From contig CADCVH010000094.1 of the NCBI GenBank assembly GCA_902806085.1, forward strand, positions 1 to 64,000: DNA of 64,000 bases, written 5' to 3'. The notes under the pieces are model-generated. The model was not told the DNA's origin. It saw only the letters and a program-made list of their open reading frames with translations, and did no database searches. The translations under genes were made by a program, and so were the position numbers. The DNA comes from an uncultured Rubrobacteraceae bacterium (GTDB lineage: Bacteria; Actinomycetota; Rubrobacteria; Rubrobacterales; Rubrobacteraceae). The first letter of the stretch is position 1. Each line of letters opens with the position of its first letter. Below are positions 34,908-43,503 of the stretch, piece by piece.

Positions 34908-35491
34908 TGGGCCGGCGCCGCGGCAGGTACGGCGGCTCCCCGGAAGATTTCTGGGGGGCGCTGCGCCGGGTCTGGTTCGCCCCGAGAAATTTCTTTGCCG
35001 GGCTCGACCCCGACGCCGGGTTCGTCCGGGCGACCATCTTCGTCTCGATGGTCCTGTACCTCAACCTGGTGCTGGACGCGGCGTTGCAGGCGGCCTGGGT
35101 CCGGGAGTTCAACACCGGCCTCCTCTACGCGCTCTTCCTCGGGCTCGTCGTCTCCCTGGTCCTCGCTCCACTCCTCGTCTCGGGCCTGACCGTGCTCGTG
35201 CAGGTCGTGCACGCCGGCGGCCCCTCCCGCCACGGCTTTCGCCCCCTCTACCGCCACCTCGCCTACGCGGGCGGCATCGGGATCGTGCTCTGGATCCCCT
35301 TCGCCCCCTTCCTTGCTATCCCCTACGGCCTCTACGTCGCGACGACCGCCGTAAAGTCGGCCCTCGACACAAGCTGGCGCCGGGCCGCGGCGGCGGCCCT
35401 GATCCCGCTCGGCGCGGTGTTGTTGATCCTGCTCCTCCTGACGGGCCCGTCCGAGGCCTACGAGTTGCTGACGAACCCGCCAGGAAGCTAG
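34907..35491 (+). CDS. YIP1 family membrane protein
   Basis: 194 residues, five predicted membrane helices. The N-terminus has the FWGALRRVWFAPRNFFAGLD motif common to the YIP1 domain of actinobacteria. GTG 34907 shares its G with the TAG of the DUF4097 gene, so the two were co-transcribed. Function unknown; YIP1 proteins in bacteria may sort or insert membrane components. Followed by an intergenic gap of about 140 bp with no gene. Confidence 0.82.
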   Translation: MGRRRGRYGGSPEDFWGALRRVWFAPRNFFAGLDPDAGFVRATIFVSMVLYLNLVLDAALQAAWVREFNTGLLYALFLGLVVSLVLAPLLVSGLTVLVQVVHAGGPSRHGFRPLYRHLAYAGGIGIVLWIPFAPFLAIPYGLYVATTAVKSALDTSWRRAAAAALIPLGAVLLILLLLTGPSEAYELLTNPPGS

Positions 35492-35632
35492 GCATCAGCA
35501 CAGCTCCAGCTTTCGGCTGCCCGCCGTTTAGAGCCAGACTAGGTAGCGCTTTGCGCGGCCATTCGGGTTTCGCGAGGTGTAACGCGCCCAGACGACTCGC
35601 TGAAAGCGGAGCCCGTAGGGCGTAGCGTGCTA

Positions 35633-36799
35633 CTACAACGCCAGCGCCGCGAGCAGGGCGGAACCGCGGGGCAGTATCTTTTCGTCGAAGGCGAACTGGG
35701 GGGTGTGCAGGCCGGAGACGTCTTCGCCGACGCCGAGCCAGACGAAGGCGCCGGGAACCTTCTGCAAAAAGTACGCGAAGTCTTCCGCGCCCATCGAGGG
35801 GTTCGGCAGCTCCAGGACCGGCTTCCCTTCGAAGAGGGAGGCGGCCGTTTCAAGGGCGCGGGCGGCGGCTTCGGCGTCGTTTCTGGTGACGGGGTAGGAG
35901 AAGCGGTAGTCGAGGGTCGCGTCGCCGCGCATGCCGCGGGCGACGCCCCGGGCGAGGCCTTCGATCCTCCCTGGCATCTTCCGGCGGAGCTCTTCGTTTA
36001 GGGTTCGGACGGTTCCGCCTATGCGGGCCTTCTCGGGGATAATGTTGAAGGCGGTCCCGGCCCCGATCTCCCCGACCGTCAGCACGGCCGGCTCGACCGG
36101 GTCCACCTCGCGGGAGACGACGGTTTGCAGAGCGGTGACGACGTGGGCGGCGATGACGACGGCGTCGGCGGAGAGGTGCGGCATCGCGCCGTGACCGCCG
36201 GTGCCGCGGACCTCCATCTCGAAGGCGTCGGCGGCGGCCATGATCGGGCCCGCCTTGGTGGCCACGGTCCCGAACGGCAACCCCGGCCACAGGTGCAACG
36301 CGAAGATCGAATCCAGGCCCTCGGCCGCGCCCTCCTCGACCATGACCTGCCCCCCTCCCCCGCCCTCCTCGGCGGGCTGGAAGATGAACCTGACGGTCCC
36401 GTTCAGCCCACCCCTCATGCCGCAGAGCGCGTGGGCGGCGCCGACGAGCATGCTCGTGTGCCCGTCGTGGCCGCAGGCGTGCATCTTGCCCTCGATCTCG
36501 GAGGCGAAGGAGAGGTCCGTCTCTTCCGTGATCGGGAGCGCGTCCATGTCGGCCCTCAAGCCCACCGTCGGCCCCTCGCCCCCGCCCCGCAGGGTCGCGA
36601 CTATCCCGTTCCGCGCCACGCCGGTTTCGACCTCGAGCGGCAGACCTTCGAGGGCCGCGAGCACCTTACCCGCGGTCTTCTCCGTGTCGAATCCGAGCTC
36701 GGGTTCGCGGTGGATGTCCCGTCGCAGGGCGGAGATCTTCTCCCCGTAGTTTTCTTCTATCTCGGATTGCAGCTTGTCGAGCTTCCGGGTGGCGTCCAT
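35633..36799 (-). CDS. M20 family amidohydrolase
   Basis: 388 residues. Hydrolyses N-acyl or N-aminoacyl amide bonds (hippurate/IAA-amino-acid type). Metal ligands lie in MHACGHDGHTS and FIFQPAEEGGGGG; HLWPGLPFGTV and the dimerisation segment GGHGAMPHLS follow, with GAEDFAYF near the C-terminus. ATG 36799 has GAGGAGATC upstream; the extended frame is unsupported. Sits 49 nt after gluQRS on the same strand, so the two may be one unit. The substrate is unknown. Confidence 0.9.
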   Translation of the reverse strand: MDATRKLDKLQSEIEENYGEKISALRRDIHREPELGFDTEKTAGKVLAALEGLPLEVETGVARNGIVATLRGGGEGPTVGLRADMDALPITEETDLSFASEIEGKMHACGHDGHTSMLVGAAHALCGMRGGLNGTVRFIFQPAEEGGGGGQVMVEEGAAEGLDSIFALHLWPGLPFGTVATKAGPIMAAADAFEMEVRGTGGHGAMPHLSADAVVIAAHVVTALQTVVSREVDPVEPAVLTVGEIGAGTAFNIIPEKARIGGTVRTLNEELRRKMPGRIEGLARGVARGMRGDATLDYRFSYPVTRNDAEAAARALETAASLFEGKPVLELPNPSMGAEDFAYFLQKVPGAFVWLGVGEDVSGLHTPQFAFDEKILPRGSALLAALAL

Positions 36800-36848
36800 A
36801 CGATCTCCTCTCCCGTTCCAAGGGCCGCCCCAACTTACCACAGAGCGC

Positions 36849-37802
36849 TCAGGCTTCGGGAGACAGGACGGTCGGCTCCCGGGGCAGCTTTTCGGGATCG
36901 AAGCGGGGGAGCAGGTCGGCGGCACTCACCTTCTCCCCGGGTTCGGCCAAACCGAGCGAGCGGGCCATCCAGCCCAAAACCTCCCCCGGCCCTTCGCCCA
37001 CCGCGGCGCGGTCGGCGAGCGTAACGGCGCCGTGGCGTTTGGCGAGGCGTTGGCCGTCCGGTCCCAGCACGAGGGGGACGTGGGCGTAGCGGGGAACCGG
37101 CAGGCCGAGCAGCCGGCAGAGCAGGATCTGGCGCGGCGTCGAGTCCACGAGGTCGGCCCCGCGCACGACCTCCCCAATGCCCTGCGCCGCGTCGTCCACA
37201 ACCACGGCGAGCTGGTAGGAGGGCGCCCCGTCGTTGCGCCGGACGACGAAATCGTCCGGCTCCCCTTCCCGGCGACCCATCAAACGGTCCTCGAAGGATA
37301 GCCTCGTGCCCTCGGCCCGTACCCGCAGGGCGGGTGGTCGTCCGGCGGCCTCCCGCTCGGCGCGCCCGGTCCTCGTCAATTCGCGGCAGGTGCCAGGGTA
37401 TCGGTCGGCGACGGAGATGCCGTGCGGGGCGGAGGCGGCGGCCTGGATCTCCCTTCGCGTGCAGTAACAAGGATAGAGCAAGCCTTCGGCATCGAGTCGT
37501 CCGATCGCATCCTCATACAATTCCATTCTCTCCGACTGGCGTACGACCGGACCGTCCCAGTCCAGCCCGATGGCGCGGAGATCGGCGAGTTGGGCTTCCT
37601 TTACGCTCGGGCGTACCCGCAAGCGGTCCAGATCCTCCACACGCACCAGGAAGCGCGCGCCCGCAGAGCGGGCGACGAGCCAAGCCAAGAGGGCGGTCCG
37701 CAGGTTTCCGACGTGAAGCTGCCCCGTCGGGCTGGGGGCGAAGCGTCCGGTGCAGTCGGACGCCGACATGCCGGCTCTCGATTCTGTCCGTGGCGAGGCC
37801 AT
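36849..37802 (-). CDS. gluQRS: Glutamyl-Q tRNA(Asp) synthetase
   Basis: 317 residues, half the length of GltX because the anticodon domain is missing. Attaches glutamate to queuosine-34 of tRNA-Asp. Motifs: GRFAPSPTGQLHVGN (HIGH variant), the zinc site CYCTRREI ... YPGTC, and LAKRHGAV in place of KMSKS. ATG 37802 lies exactly 7 nt after a TAAACT box, hence leaderless; the longer frame would place the box inside the gene. The paralogue gltX must lie elsewhere. Confidence 0.92.
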   Translation of the reverse strand: MASPRTESRAGMSASDCTGRFAPSPTGQLHVGNLRTALLAWLVARSAGARFLVRVEDLDRLRVRPSVKEAQLADLRAIGLDWDGPVVRQSERMELYEDAIGRLDAEGLLYPCYCTRREIQAAASAPHGISVADRYPGTCRELTRTGRAEREAAGRPPALRVRAEGTRLSFEDRLMGRREGEPDDFVVRRNDGAPSYQLAVVVDDAAQGIGEVVRGADLVDSTPRQILLCRLLGLPVPRYAHVPLVLGPDGQRLAKRHGAVTLADRAAVGEGPGEVLGWMARSLGLAEPGEKVSAADLLPRFDPEKLPREPTVLSPEA

Positions 37803-37809
37803 CGTCCGG

Positions 37810-37815
37810 AGTTTA
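37810..37815 (-). promoter_or_regulatory. -10 box for leaderless gluQRS
   Basis: TAAACT on the minus strand, 7 nt before ATG 37802, with no ribosome site between. Confidence 0.6.
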
Positions 37816-37850
37816 CCGGAGCCCGCCAACCGTTCCGCCGGTTGCCCCGC

Positions 37851-38059
37851 CTAATGCTCTACGCGGTCGCCGGGGTCGACGGAGATGGTGTCCTTGCCCC
37901 ATCCGCCGTAGGCCTCGTCGTTGCCGTTCACGCCATCGCGGGCGCGGATCACATCCGCACGGCCTCCGCCGTAGAGCTGTCGGCACCGAAACCTCCCCGG
38001 AGGGAGTCCACACCTGGGCCACCGTAGAGATCGTCCGTCCCGCAATCCAGAAGACCGCC
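37851..38059 (-). pseudogene. Remnant of an RTX-like calcium-binding protein
   Basis: On the minus strand one frame reads LLDCGTDDLYGGPGVDSLRG then GFGAD, and a second, one base away, reads QLYGGGRADVIRARDGVNG then NDEAYGGWGKDTISVDPGDR before TAG 37851. Together they are the last four or so nonapeptide repeats of an RTX-like protein related to that at 13685-14170. A missing C near 37979 (GACAGCTC for GACCAGCTC) shifts the frame. The upstream half is absent: it is joined directly to a truncated permease. Not expressed as a functional protein. Confidence 0.7.
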
Positions 38060-38760
38060 TCCGCGGCCGACCGTACTATGTCGGGGCCGGTGTGAACGAG
38101 GTACACGGTGGCCGCGGTAGCCAGTATGGTTTGGATGACGCTCCTGAAGATCGTCGACGCGAGCAACGACACCCCGAGCACGAAGAGCGAGCCCAGCCAG
38201 ATCAGCGCGGCGGCGGCGAAGATCCTCCCCGCGTTTACCGCTTCGGACGGGTAGCCGTGGGCGTAGGCGGAAAGGAGCATCTCGACGGCCCCAGCCAGTG
38301 CGACCGCGAGCAGGCACGCCGCACAGACGGAGTACTTTGTCAGCAGCATCCGGCGCCGGCCCAACGGCCTGGGGAGGAGCAGGTAGATCGAGCCCTGCCC
38401 GACCTCCGCAGAGACCAGGACGACGCCGAGCAACCCAGCCAGGGGTATGAGGATGGCGTGGTTGGCGAACCTTTGTATCTCTTCCAATTCCGACCCGGCC
38501 GCCTTTGCGGGATACCCCGGCTTCCGCATGTTCTCCAGGTCCTCACGCATCTGCCGCTTGAAGATCTCCGTCTCCGCAGGCCCCTCCGTCGGCGGCAACC
38601 TTACCGGCTTCCGGATGTCACGCTCCATCGTCTGTATCCCTTTATCAACGCTCGCCAGGACTTTCTCGTAAAGCCTCGGGGCGATCAACGCGACCGCCAA
38701 GAAGACGAGAACCCCGAGGAGGAGCTTCCACCTGGCATCCTGCCACTCTTTGGCTACCGT
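38060..38760 (-). pseudogene. ABC-2 permease, start codon lost and 3' end replaced
   Basis: The frame encodes VAKEWQDARWKLLLGVLVFL, several membrane helices and IPLAGLLGVVLVSAEVGQGS, a paralogue of the next permease (which begins MIAKEWHDARWK). At the place of the expected ATG the sequence is ACG (38760-38758), 5 nt after GGGAG, and no other start is near. The last helix runs into the RTX remnant around 38060. Both ends are therefore damaged. Third gene of the GntR-ABC operon. Confidence 0.72.
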
Positions 38761-38806
38761 GCCATCTCCCGTCGTACCGACACCGACACCATGGTCATGT
38801 CGCCCA

Positions 38807-39636
38807 TCAGTAGGACCTTCTACGGAAGATCCAGACTGCGGCAAGCAGGGGCAGCGCGGCCGAGGTGAGGCATACGAGAAATTTCGCGGCCGTAAACCCC
38901 CCCAGCCCCATGCCTGTATCGCGTAGGTCACCGTAATAGTAGTGGGCCGGCATCCAGTAGCTAAACAGTGTCAAGCGTGTGGCCAGGACACTAAGCTCGC
39001 CGGTCGAGGACAGGTACAGGTTGAGAATCGAGATCGGAAGCGCGAAGACGAGCGTCAAAGTCAGCGCGAAGGCTACCACGCTCGCCAGCACGCTCCGGAA
39101 GATCACGGAAACCAGCAGCGCGGTCCCTAGCACGAAGAGCATCCCGAGCCAAAGCACGAATACCGAGAGCACGGCTTCCAAGAGTCGTAGCTGTCCAAGG
39201 GGATATCCGCGTACCGCGGCAACACAGATGAGGAGGACCTTGCCCAACACCGCAGCGGCCAGCAGAGTTCCCGCAGCGACTTGCCCAACACCGCAACGGC
39301 CAGCAGAGTTCCCGCAGCGACCGAGTATCTTGCGAGCAACAGACGGGTGCGACTCACCGGCCTCGAGAGGAGTTGCAGCAGGGTACCGTTGTTCGCCTCC
39401 CCAGATACTGAGGCCACCCCCAGGAAACCTGCGAGCGGCATCAAGACTACTAAGCCACCCAGGTAATAGAGGTCGCTCAAGTCCCGCAACGCGTTCTCTA
39501 CGGGGTCCCCTCCCGGTATCCGCTTGGCTTCTTCGACAAACTCCTGGTAAGGAGAGAGTAGGAAAACAAGCAATACGACCGGCACGCTCGCAACTAGAAC
39601 CTTCCACCGCGCGTCGTGCCACTCCTTAGCGATCAT
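38807..39636 (-). pseudogene. ABC-2 permease inactivated by a 41-bp tandem duplication
   Basis: The first frame reads MIAKEWHDARWKVLVASVPV through LLARYSVAAGTLLAVAVLGK, then nonsense to a stop at 39127. The second frame resumes AAGTLLAAAVLGKVLLICVA and continues through helices to FRRRSY and the stop at 38807. The overlap is a 41-bp direct repeat (39239-39320). Removing one copy gives one continuous permease of about 260 residues. The start overlaps the ATPase gene by 11 nt. Second gene after the ATPase; with its sister also damaged, no working permease is left in this operon. Confidence 0.85.
39239..39320. repeat. 41-bp tandem duplication within the permease
   Basis: Copies at 39239-39279 and 39280-39320 differ at one base (GCAGCGG against GCAACGG). 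The length is not a multiple of 3, so it breaks the reading frame. Confidence 0.92.
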
Positions 39637-40582
39637 CCTCGTCCTCCACGTACGCTACGAAGATGTCTTCGAGGTTCATGCCCGTCGAGTCCACGTCGAT
39701 GACGTCGTGGGAGCGGTCCCGAAGAATCTGCTCCACGGCCTTCACCTCGCCTCGCATCCGCGGTTTTATTCCCCGGCCTTCCCGCTCGACCTCCTGCACG
39801 TCGGGCAGGGACTGGAGGCTTCGCACTTCCTCCTCGGGCGGCGTCTCGGCGTAGACGACGCGGAAGACGCGATGGGAGACACGCATGTCGTCAAGGTCGC
39901 CGCTCACCAGCAGTTTTCCGCCCTTGATAATGCCGACGGTGTCGGCGACGGCCTCTATGTCGGAGAGGAGGTGGGTGGAGAAGAAGACGGTGCGGCCTTC
40001 GGCGGCGACCTCGCCGACGAGTACCTTGAGGAAGGCGCGGCGGGCGACGGGGTCGAGGCCCGAGGTGGGCTCGTCGAGCACGAGCAACTCCGGGTTGCTG
40101 CCGAGCGCGAGACAGAGCTGGAGCTGGGCCTTCTGGCCTTTGGGGAGCTTGCGGATCTTGGCCCCCCCGGGGAGGCCGAAGACGCCTATGTAGCGGTCGA
40201 CGAGCCCCTGGTCCCAGGCACGGCTGAGGTCGCGGCAGAGGCGGCAGATCCTGGGCACGGTCATCCCCTCGTAGAGGCTGTTGACCTCGCTGGCGAACCC
40301 GACCCGCGCCCGCACCTCCAGGCTCTCGTCCACGATGTCGTACCCGAGCACCTTCGCGCTGCCGCCGTTGGGCTTTCGGAAACCCATCAGGGTCTTTATG
40401 GTGCTCGTCTTGCCTGCGCCGTTGGGCCCGAGGAAACCGTAGACGGAACCGCGCGGCACGGTCATGCTCAGGCCGTCCACCGCCCGTTTGCGTCCGTAGT
40501 CAACGACCAGATCTTCCACCCGTATCGCGGCACCCTCCTCCGGCACCGAAACCGCCTTCCCGGCCCGCGTGTCCGCCATCAT
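39626..40582 (-). CDS. ABC transporter ATP-binding protein
   Basis: 318 residues. Walker A GPNGAGKTST, degenerate signature LPKGQKAQL, Walker B LLVLDEPTSGLD and FFSTHLL. The C-terminal region after the ATPase is the extension seen in drug/bacteriocin exporters. Starts ATGATG overlapping the GntR stop; overlaps the first permease by 11 nt. The ORF itself is intact although both downstream permeases are broken, so it is either recently orphaned or works with a permease elsewhere. Confidence 0.92.
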   Translation of the reverse strand: MMADTRAGKAVSVPEEGAAIRVEDLVVDYGRKRAVDGLSMTVPRGSVYGFLGPNGAGKTSTIKTLMGFRKPNGGSAKVLGYDIVDESLEVRARVGFASEVNSLYEGMTVPRICRLCRDLSRAWDQGLVDRYIGVFGLPGGAKIRKLPKGQKAQLQLCLALGSNPELLVLDEPTSGLDPVARRAFLKVLVGEVAAEGRTVFFSTHLLSDIEAVADTVGIIKGGKLLVSGDLDDMRVSHRVFRVVYAETPPEEEVRSLQSLPDVQEVEREGRGIKPRMRGEVKAVEQILRDRSHDVIDVDSTGMNLEDIFVAYVEDEDDR

Positions 40583-41007
40583 CCTTCCGCCCCTCTCTCC
40601 CTCGGTATGCGCTCGAACTCGGAATCCAGGCCTTCCCAGAGATCGTCCTCGGTTATGCCGAGCGCCGCCGCGTCGCGCACGAGCAACCTCAGACGCTCGA
40701 AGATCGCCCGTCTTTTGCCCTCCCGCGCCACCTCCGCGACCCCCTCGGCAACGACCGTCCCCACCCCGGGCCTGCTCTCCACGAGCCCCTCCCTCTGCAA
40801 CTCGTTGTAGGCCTTGACGATGGTGTTCGGCGCGATGGCTAGCTCCTCCGCAAGCCCCCGCACCGTCGGCAACTTCTCGCCAGGCCCCAACCCACCAACC
40901 TCCACCGCGTGCCGCACCTGAGACACCAGCTGAACGTAGATCGGAACCCCACTCCGCGAGTCTATGTCGATCCAAACCGCTACCCTTATCACCCCTGCCT
41001 GTATCAT
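40579..41007 (-). CDS. GntR family regulator, YtrA type
   Basis: 142 residues, shorter than FadR/HutC types because no ligand domain follows. The winged helix-turn-helix spans GVPIYVQLVSQVRHAVEVGG, then LPTVRGLAEELAIAPNTIVKA. YtrA regulators typically repress the ABC operon they head, as here. The start may be ATG 41007, which overlaps a TACAAT box, or GTG 40992 (VIRVAVW), so the first five residues are uncertain. The AT-rich stretch upstream is a likely operator. Confidence 0.87.
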   Translation of the reverse strand: MIQAGVIRVAVWIDIDSRSGVPIYVQLVSQVRHAVEVGGLGPGEKLPTVRGLAEELAIAPNTIVKAYNELQREGLVESRPGVGTVVAEGVAEVAREGKRRAIFERLRLLVRDAAALGITEDDLWEGLDSEFERIPRERGAEG

Positions 41008-41189
41008 TGTAGTATATTTATGACATAATGGTACACATACGTACCGTACGGGTCAAGGGGGCAGGACAGAAGATGATCCGTTGCTTTATTCGACCTTCGG
41101 GGGCGCGCTCGCCCCCGGCACGATCCTGCCGGAGATCTTTCTTCAACGCCTTCCGGCACGAACACCGGCGTAAGGAACTCCCTCAAGAC

Positions 41190-41440
41190 AAGGTGGAGCA
41201 AGGCTGGGATCTACTCTTCGAGCTGCCGCTGGCACTCTACGCCCCCGAGAACCTGATGCCCCGCGCCGTCGAGATCACCTCGGAGACCGGCGCCATCTTC
41301 TACGATGCCCTTTTCGTTTCGCTCGTCGAAGAGACGTCGGTACTTTCGTCGTTACAACCGACGACCGGCTGCTGAGGGCCATCCGTGGCACCGCCTACGC
41401 AGAACTAGCCAAGCAACTCCCGATGGTCGACAGTCTGACA
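41190..41440 (+). pseudogene. PIN-domain (VapC-like) toxin remnant
   Basis: One frame reads LPLALYAPENLMPRAVEITS then GAIFYDALFVSLVEE, the second half of a PIN domain with its conserved Asp in YDAL. One frame over, beginning at 41343, comes GTFVVTTDDRLLRAIRGTAY, the final PIN motif with DD. The frames meet at about 41330-41345. The N-terminal part with the first catalytic Asp is not found, and no antitoxin is visible. A truncated, frameshifted toxin. Confidence 0.6.
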
Positions 41441-41624
41441 GCATGGAGCCGATTACTACAAGCAATGGCACGCAAATTGGTGTGTGCCGGCCATACCCTT
41501 GCGCGGCGAGGACCGTTGGACCCGCCGGTTAAACTCACACCCAATTCTTCGCGTTCGTCGGTGGTGAGCCTTCCCGCTTTTCGGCGTCGACGGCGGTCTG
41601 CTTGACTCGATTTCTCGGGGGCTC

Positions 41625-41648
41625 GGCTGCACGAGATCTCGTGCAGCC
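41625..41648. terminator. Perfect 24-bp palindrome
   Basis: GGCTGCACGAGA is followed directly by its complement TCTCGTGCAGCC, between the PIN remnant and the opposite-strand LLM gene. Probably a bidirectional terminator; no other function visible in this stretch. Confidence 0.5.
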
Positions 41649-41817
41649 TCCAAGGAGGCGGGCCCCCCCGAAGAGCGGACCATCTGGACGCCCTCCCGGC
41701 AGAACTCCGGCAGTATGGTGGCTTGATTTCGGTGGCCCTTCTCCTCTCCGCGGACGGATAAGTCTCCTCCCGACTATCGACGTGAAGCAAGCCCAGACCA
41801 CTGTGGTGGGCTGCGAT

Positions 41818-42678
41818 CTACCCCACGAGCTGCGCGATACGGTCGATCTGGTCGGTCTCCGTACTCCAGGTGAAGAACACCACCTCGTCTGTGCCGATCT
41901 GCTCCAACGCGCGCATGATTTCGGAGAGTTGCCGCTCGGTGGTGAGCAGTGTTGCGGACTTGATCTCGTCAAAGGGCGGCGTTATGGCGTAGTAGTCGAG
42001 AACGTTCTTGCGTCCCTGCCCCACGTTTTGGGTCTCGAGTGCGATGTCCATCTGGGCAATGAGACGAGGTTTTTCGACTCTGCCGGCTTCTAGCCAGCTC
42101 TGTTCGATGCTACGGAACATACCGTCTACCTGTTCGACGTCGTTTGTCGCCGTGATGAAACCGTCGGCGCAGCGAGCTGCCCGACGGAACGCGCGCGGTA
42201 CGAAACCGCCGAGGACCACTTCTGGTCCGCCTTCTTGGATCGGGAGAGGCCCGACGGGGCCTGCCGCGTCGGGGCCCGACGCTCGTCCGGCCCAGATGCT
42301 CTTCATGTGGTTCATCTGCTCTTCGAGACGATCGCCACGGCGCTGGTACGGTATCCCTGCGGCGACGTAGTCGTTTTCCCTCCCCCCGGTGCCCAACCCG
42401 AGGGTCAGCCGTCCGTTGGAGAGGACGTCTAACGTGGCGCATTGCTTGGCGAGGACTGCGCTGTTGCGTATGGGGGAGATCAGGACCTCCGTCATCAGGC
42501 GAACGCGCGAAGAAACGGCCGCCGCCGAACTCAAAGCTACCAACGGCTCGAGATTCGGGTAGACCACGCGGTCGAGGATGGACAGGATCGAGAACGGACC
42601 GGCATCCACGCGCCTAACCCATTCCAGCAAATGCTCCGACGACTCCGTGGTCGGCGGAATGCTTATCCCTACGTTCAC
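41818..42678 (-). CDS. LLM class flavin/F420-dependent oxidoreductase
   Basis: 286 residues. Luciferase-like fold: MNVGISIPPTTES start, VRLMTEVLISPIRNSAVLAK, TLDVLSNGRLTLGLGTGGRE and the segment EVVLGGFVPRAFRRAARCAD. The second LLM enzyme in the window and only distantly like the one at 32032. GTG 42678 follows GGGAG at about 9 nt. It lies in the degraded region but its own frame is intact. The substrate is unknown. A 3 x 11-bp repeat lies about 205-237 bp upstream. Confidence 0.85.
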   Translation of the reverse strand: MNVGISIPPTTESSEHLLEWVRRVDAGPFSILSILDRVVYPNLEPLVALSSAAAVSSRVRLMTEVLISPIRNSAVLAKQCATLDVLSNGRLTLGLGTGGRENDYVAAGIPYQRRGDRLEEQMNHMKSIWAGRASGPDAAGPVGPLPIQEGGPEVVLGGFVPRAFRRAARCADGFITATNDVEQVDGMFRSIEQSWLEAGRVEKPRLIAQMDIALETQNVGQGRKNVLDYYAITPPFDEIKSATLLTTERQLSEIMRALEQIGTDEVVFFTWSTETDQIDRIAQLVG

Positions 42679-43460
42679 AGTTGTTTCTCCCTTCTTCTTA
42701 CCTACTTTGACGGGCTCAACGGGAACCTACTCCTCGTTCTTGGGACCGTCCCCCGAAGCCGCATGGTCCTCGGGTCGGTGTGTTGCAGCCGCACCGACGC
42801 TCCCTCGCTGCGTTCCGACATCTCTTCTTCTCGTTGGTTCTTTTCACGCCCTTCCGATTCGTGCGCCCTTGGAAAGTACCCTCGGGGCGTGACCGGGGCG
42901 TGACCGGGGCGTGACAAGAGCGGTCAAAGGGCGGAGGTCGTGGTAACCGAACAGGGGTTGGTACGTTGGAGGGGGAGGTAGTTGCGTGAGGGAAGGTCAG
43001 GCTCGGGGTAGAGGCCGCGGGTCAGCCAACTGCGGCCACGACAACTTGGCTCTGAATAGCCGGCAGCTTGGGGGGTCCGACCTTATCGAGTACGCGGAGC
43101 AGACGAGCTGCGAGAGCCAGAGGGTGCGCCGGTAGCGGCAGGCCGAAGGTCGTAGCGGGGCCTCCACGTTGGTAGGCCCCGAGCTTTGCCCGGGGATCCG
43201 CAGCGTCCTGCCGCACCGTAACCCTGAAGCTCCTGGCGCTGGTGAACACGGGGTGCTAGGGGTAGGCCGGTGGACGTTATCTTCACCGTGGCGTGGGCAC
43301 GCGCTTCCGGCGCCTGGCGAAGGACTAAGAGCGCCTACCCTAGACCGTGGCGAGAGGCTGCGCTCCGTCGCCTTCGCTTCCTTGATCGAGCGATCGCCGC
43401 GCTCGGGGCGAGTCCACAACATGCTCTAGGGGGCAGATCTCGTGTCTCGGTTCGGTATTG
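42679..43460. other. 782-bp region without a recognisable gene
   Basis: No ORF here has a supported start, family motif or codon pattern that I trust. It contains the 3 x 11-bp repeat. Fragments on either strand (for example a minus-strand reading LPLPAHPLALAARLLRVLDK near 43080) look protein-like but are short and broken, so it may be a decayed insertion. Confidence 0.5.
42883..42915. repeat. Three perfect 11-bp tandem repeats
   Basis: CGGGGCGTGAC is repeated at 42883-42893, 42894-42904 and 42905-42915 with no mismatch. The 11-bp period is one helical turn, as in direct-repeat operators of SARP-type regulators. Confidence 0.85.
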
Positions 43461-43496
43461 GGGCGGTCGTGGCGACTCTCCCAGCCACGACCGCCC
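43461..43496 (-). terminator. 13-bp hairpin after the alpha/beta hydrolase gene
   Basis: GGGCGGTCGTGGC (43461-43473) pairs with GCCACGACCGCCC (43484-43496), loop 10 nt, 7 nt after the stop of the minus-strand hydrolase. Confidence 0.75.
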
Positions 43497-43503
43497 GGAG
43501 GCG

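Noticed and set aside
42883-42915. Possible CRISPR array
   Set aside because: Repeats are contiguous 11-mers without spacers and there are no cas genes.
42997-43422. Possible group II intron or reverse-transcriptase relic
   Set aside because: No domain V stem, no YADD motif and no continuous frame; the hint was only a protein-like fragment.
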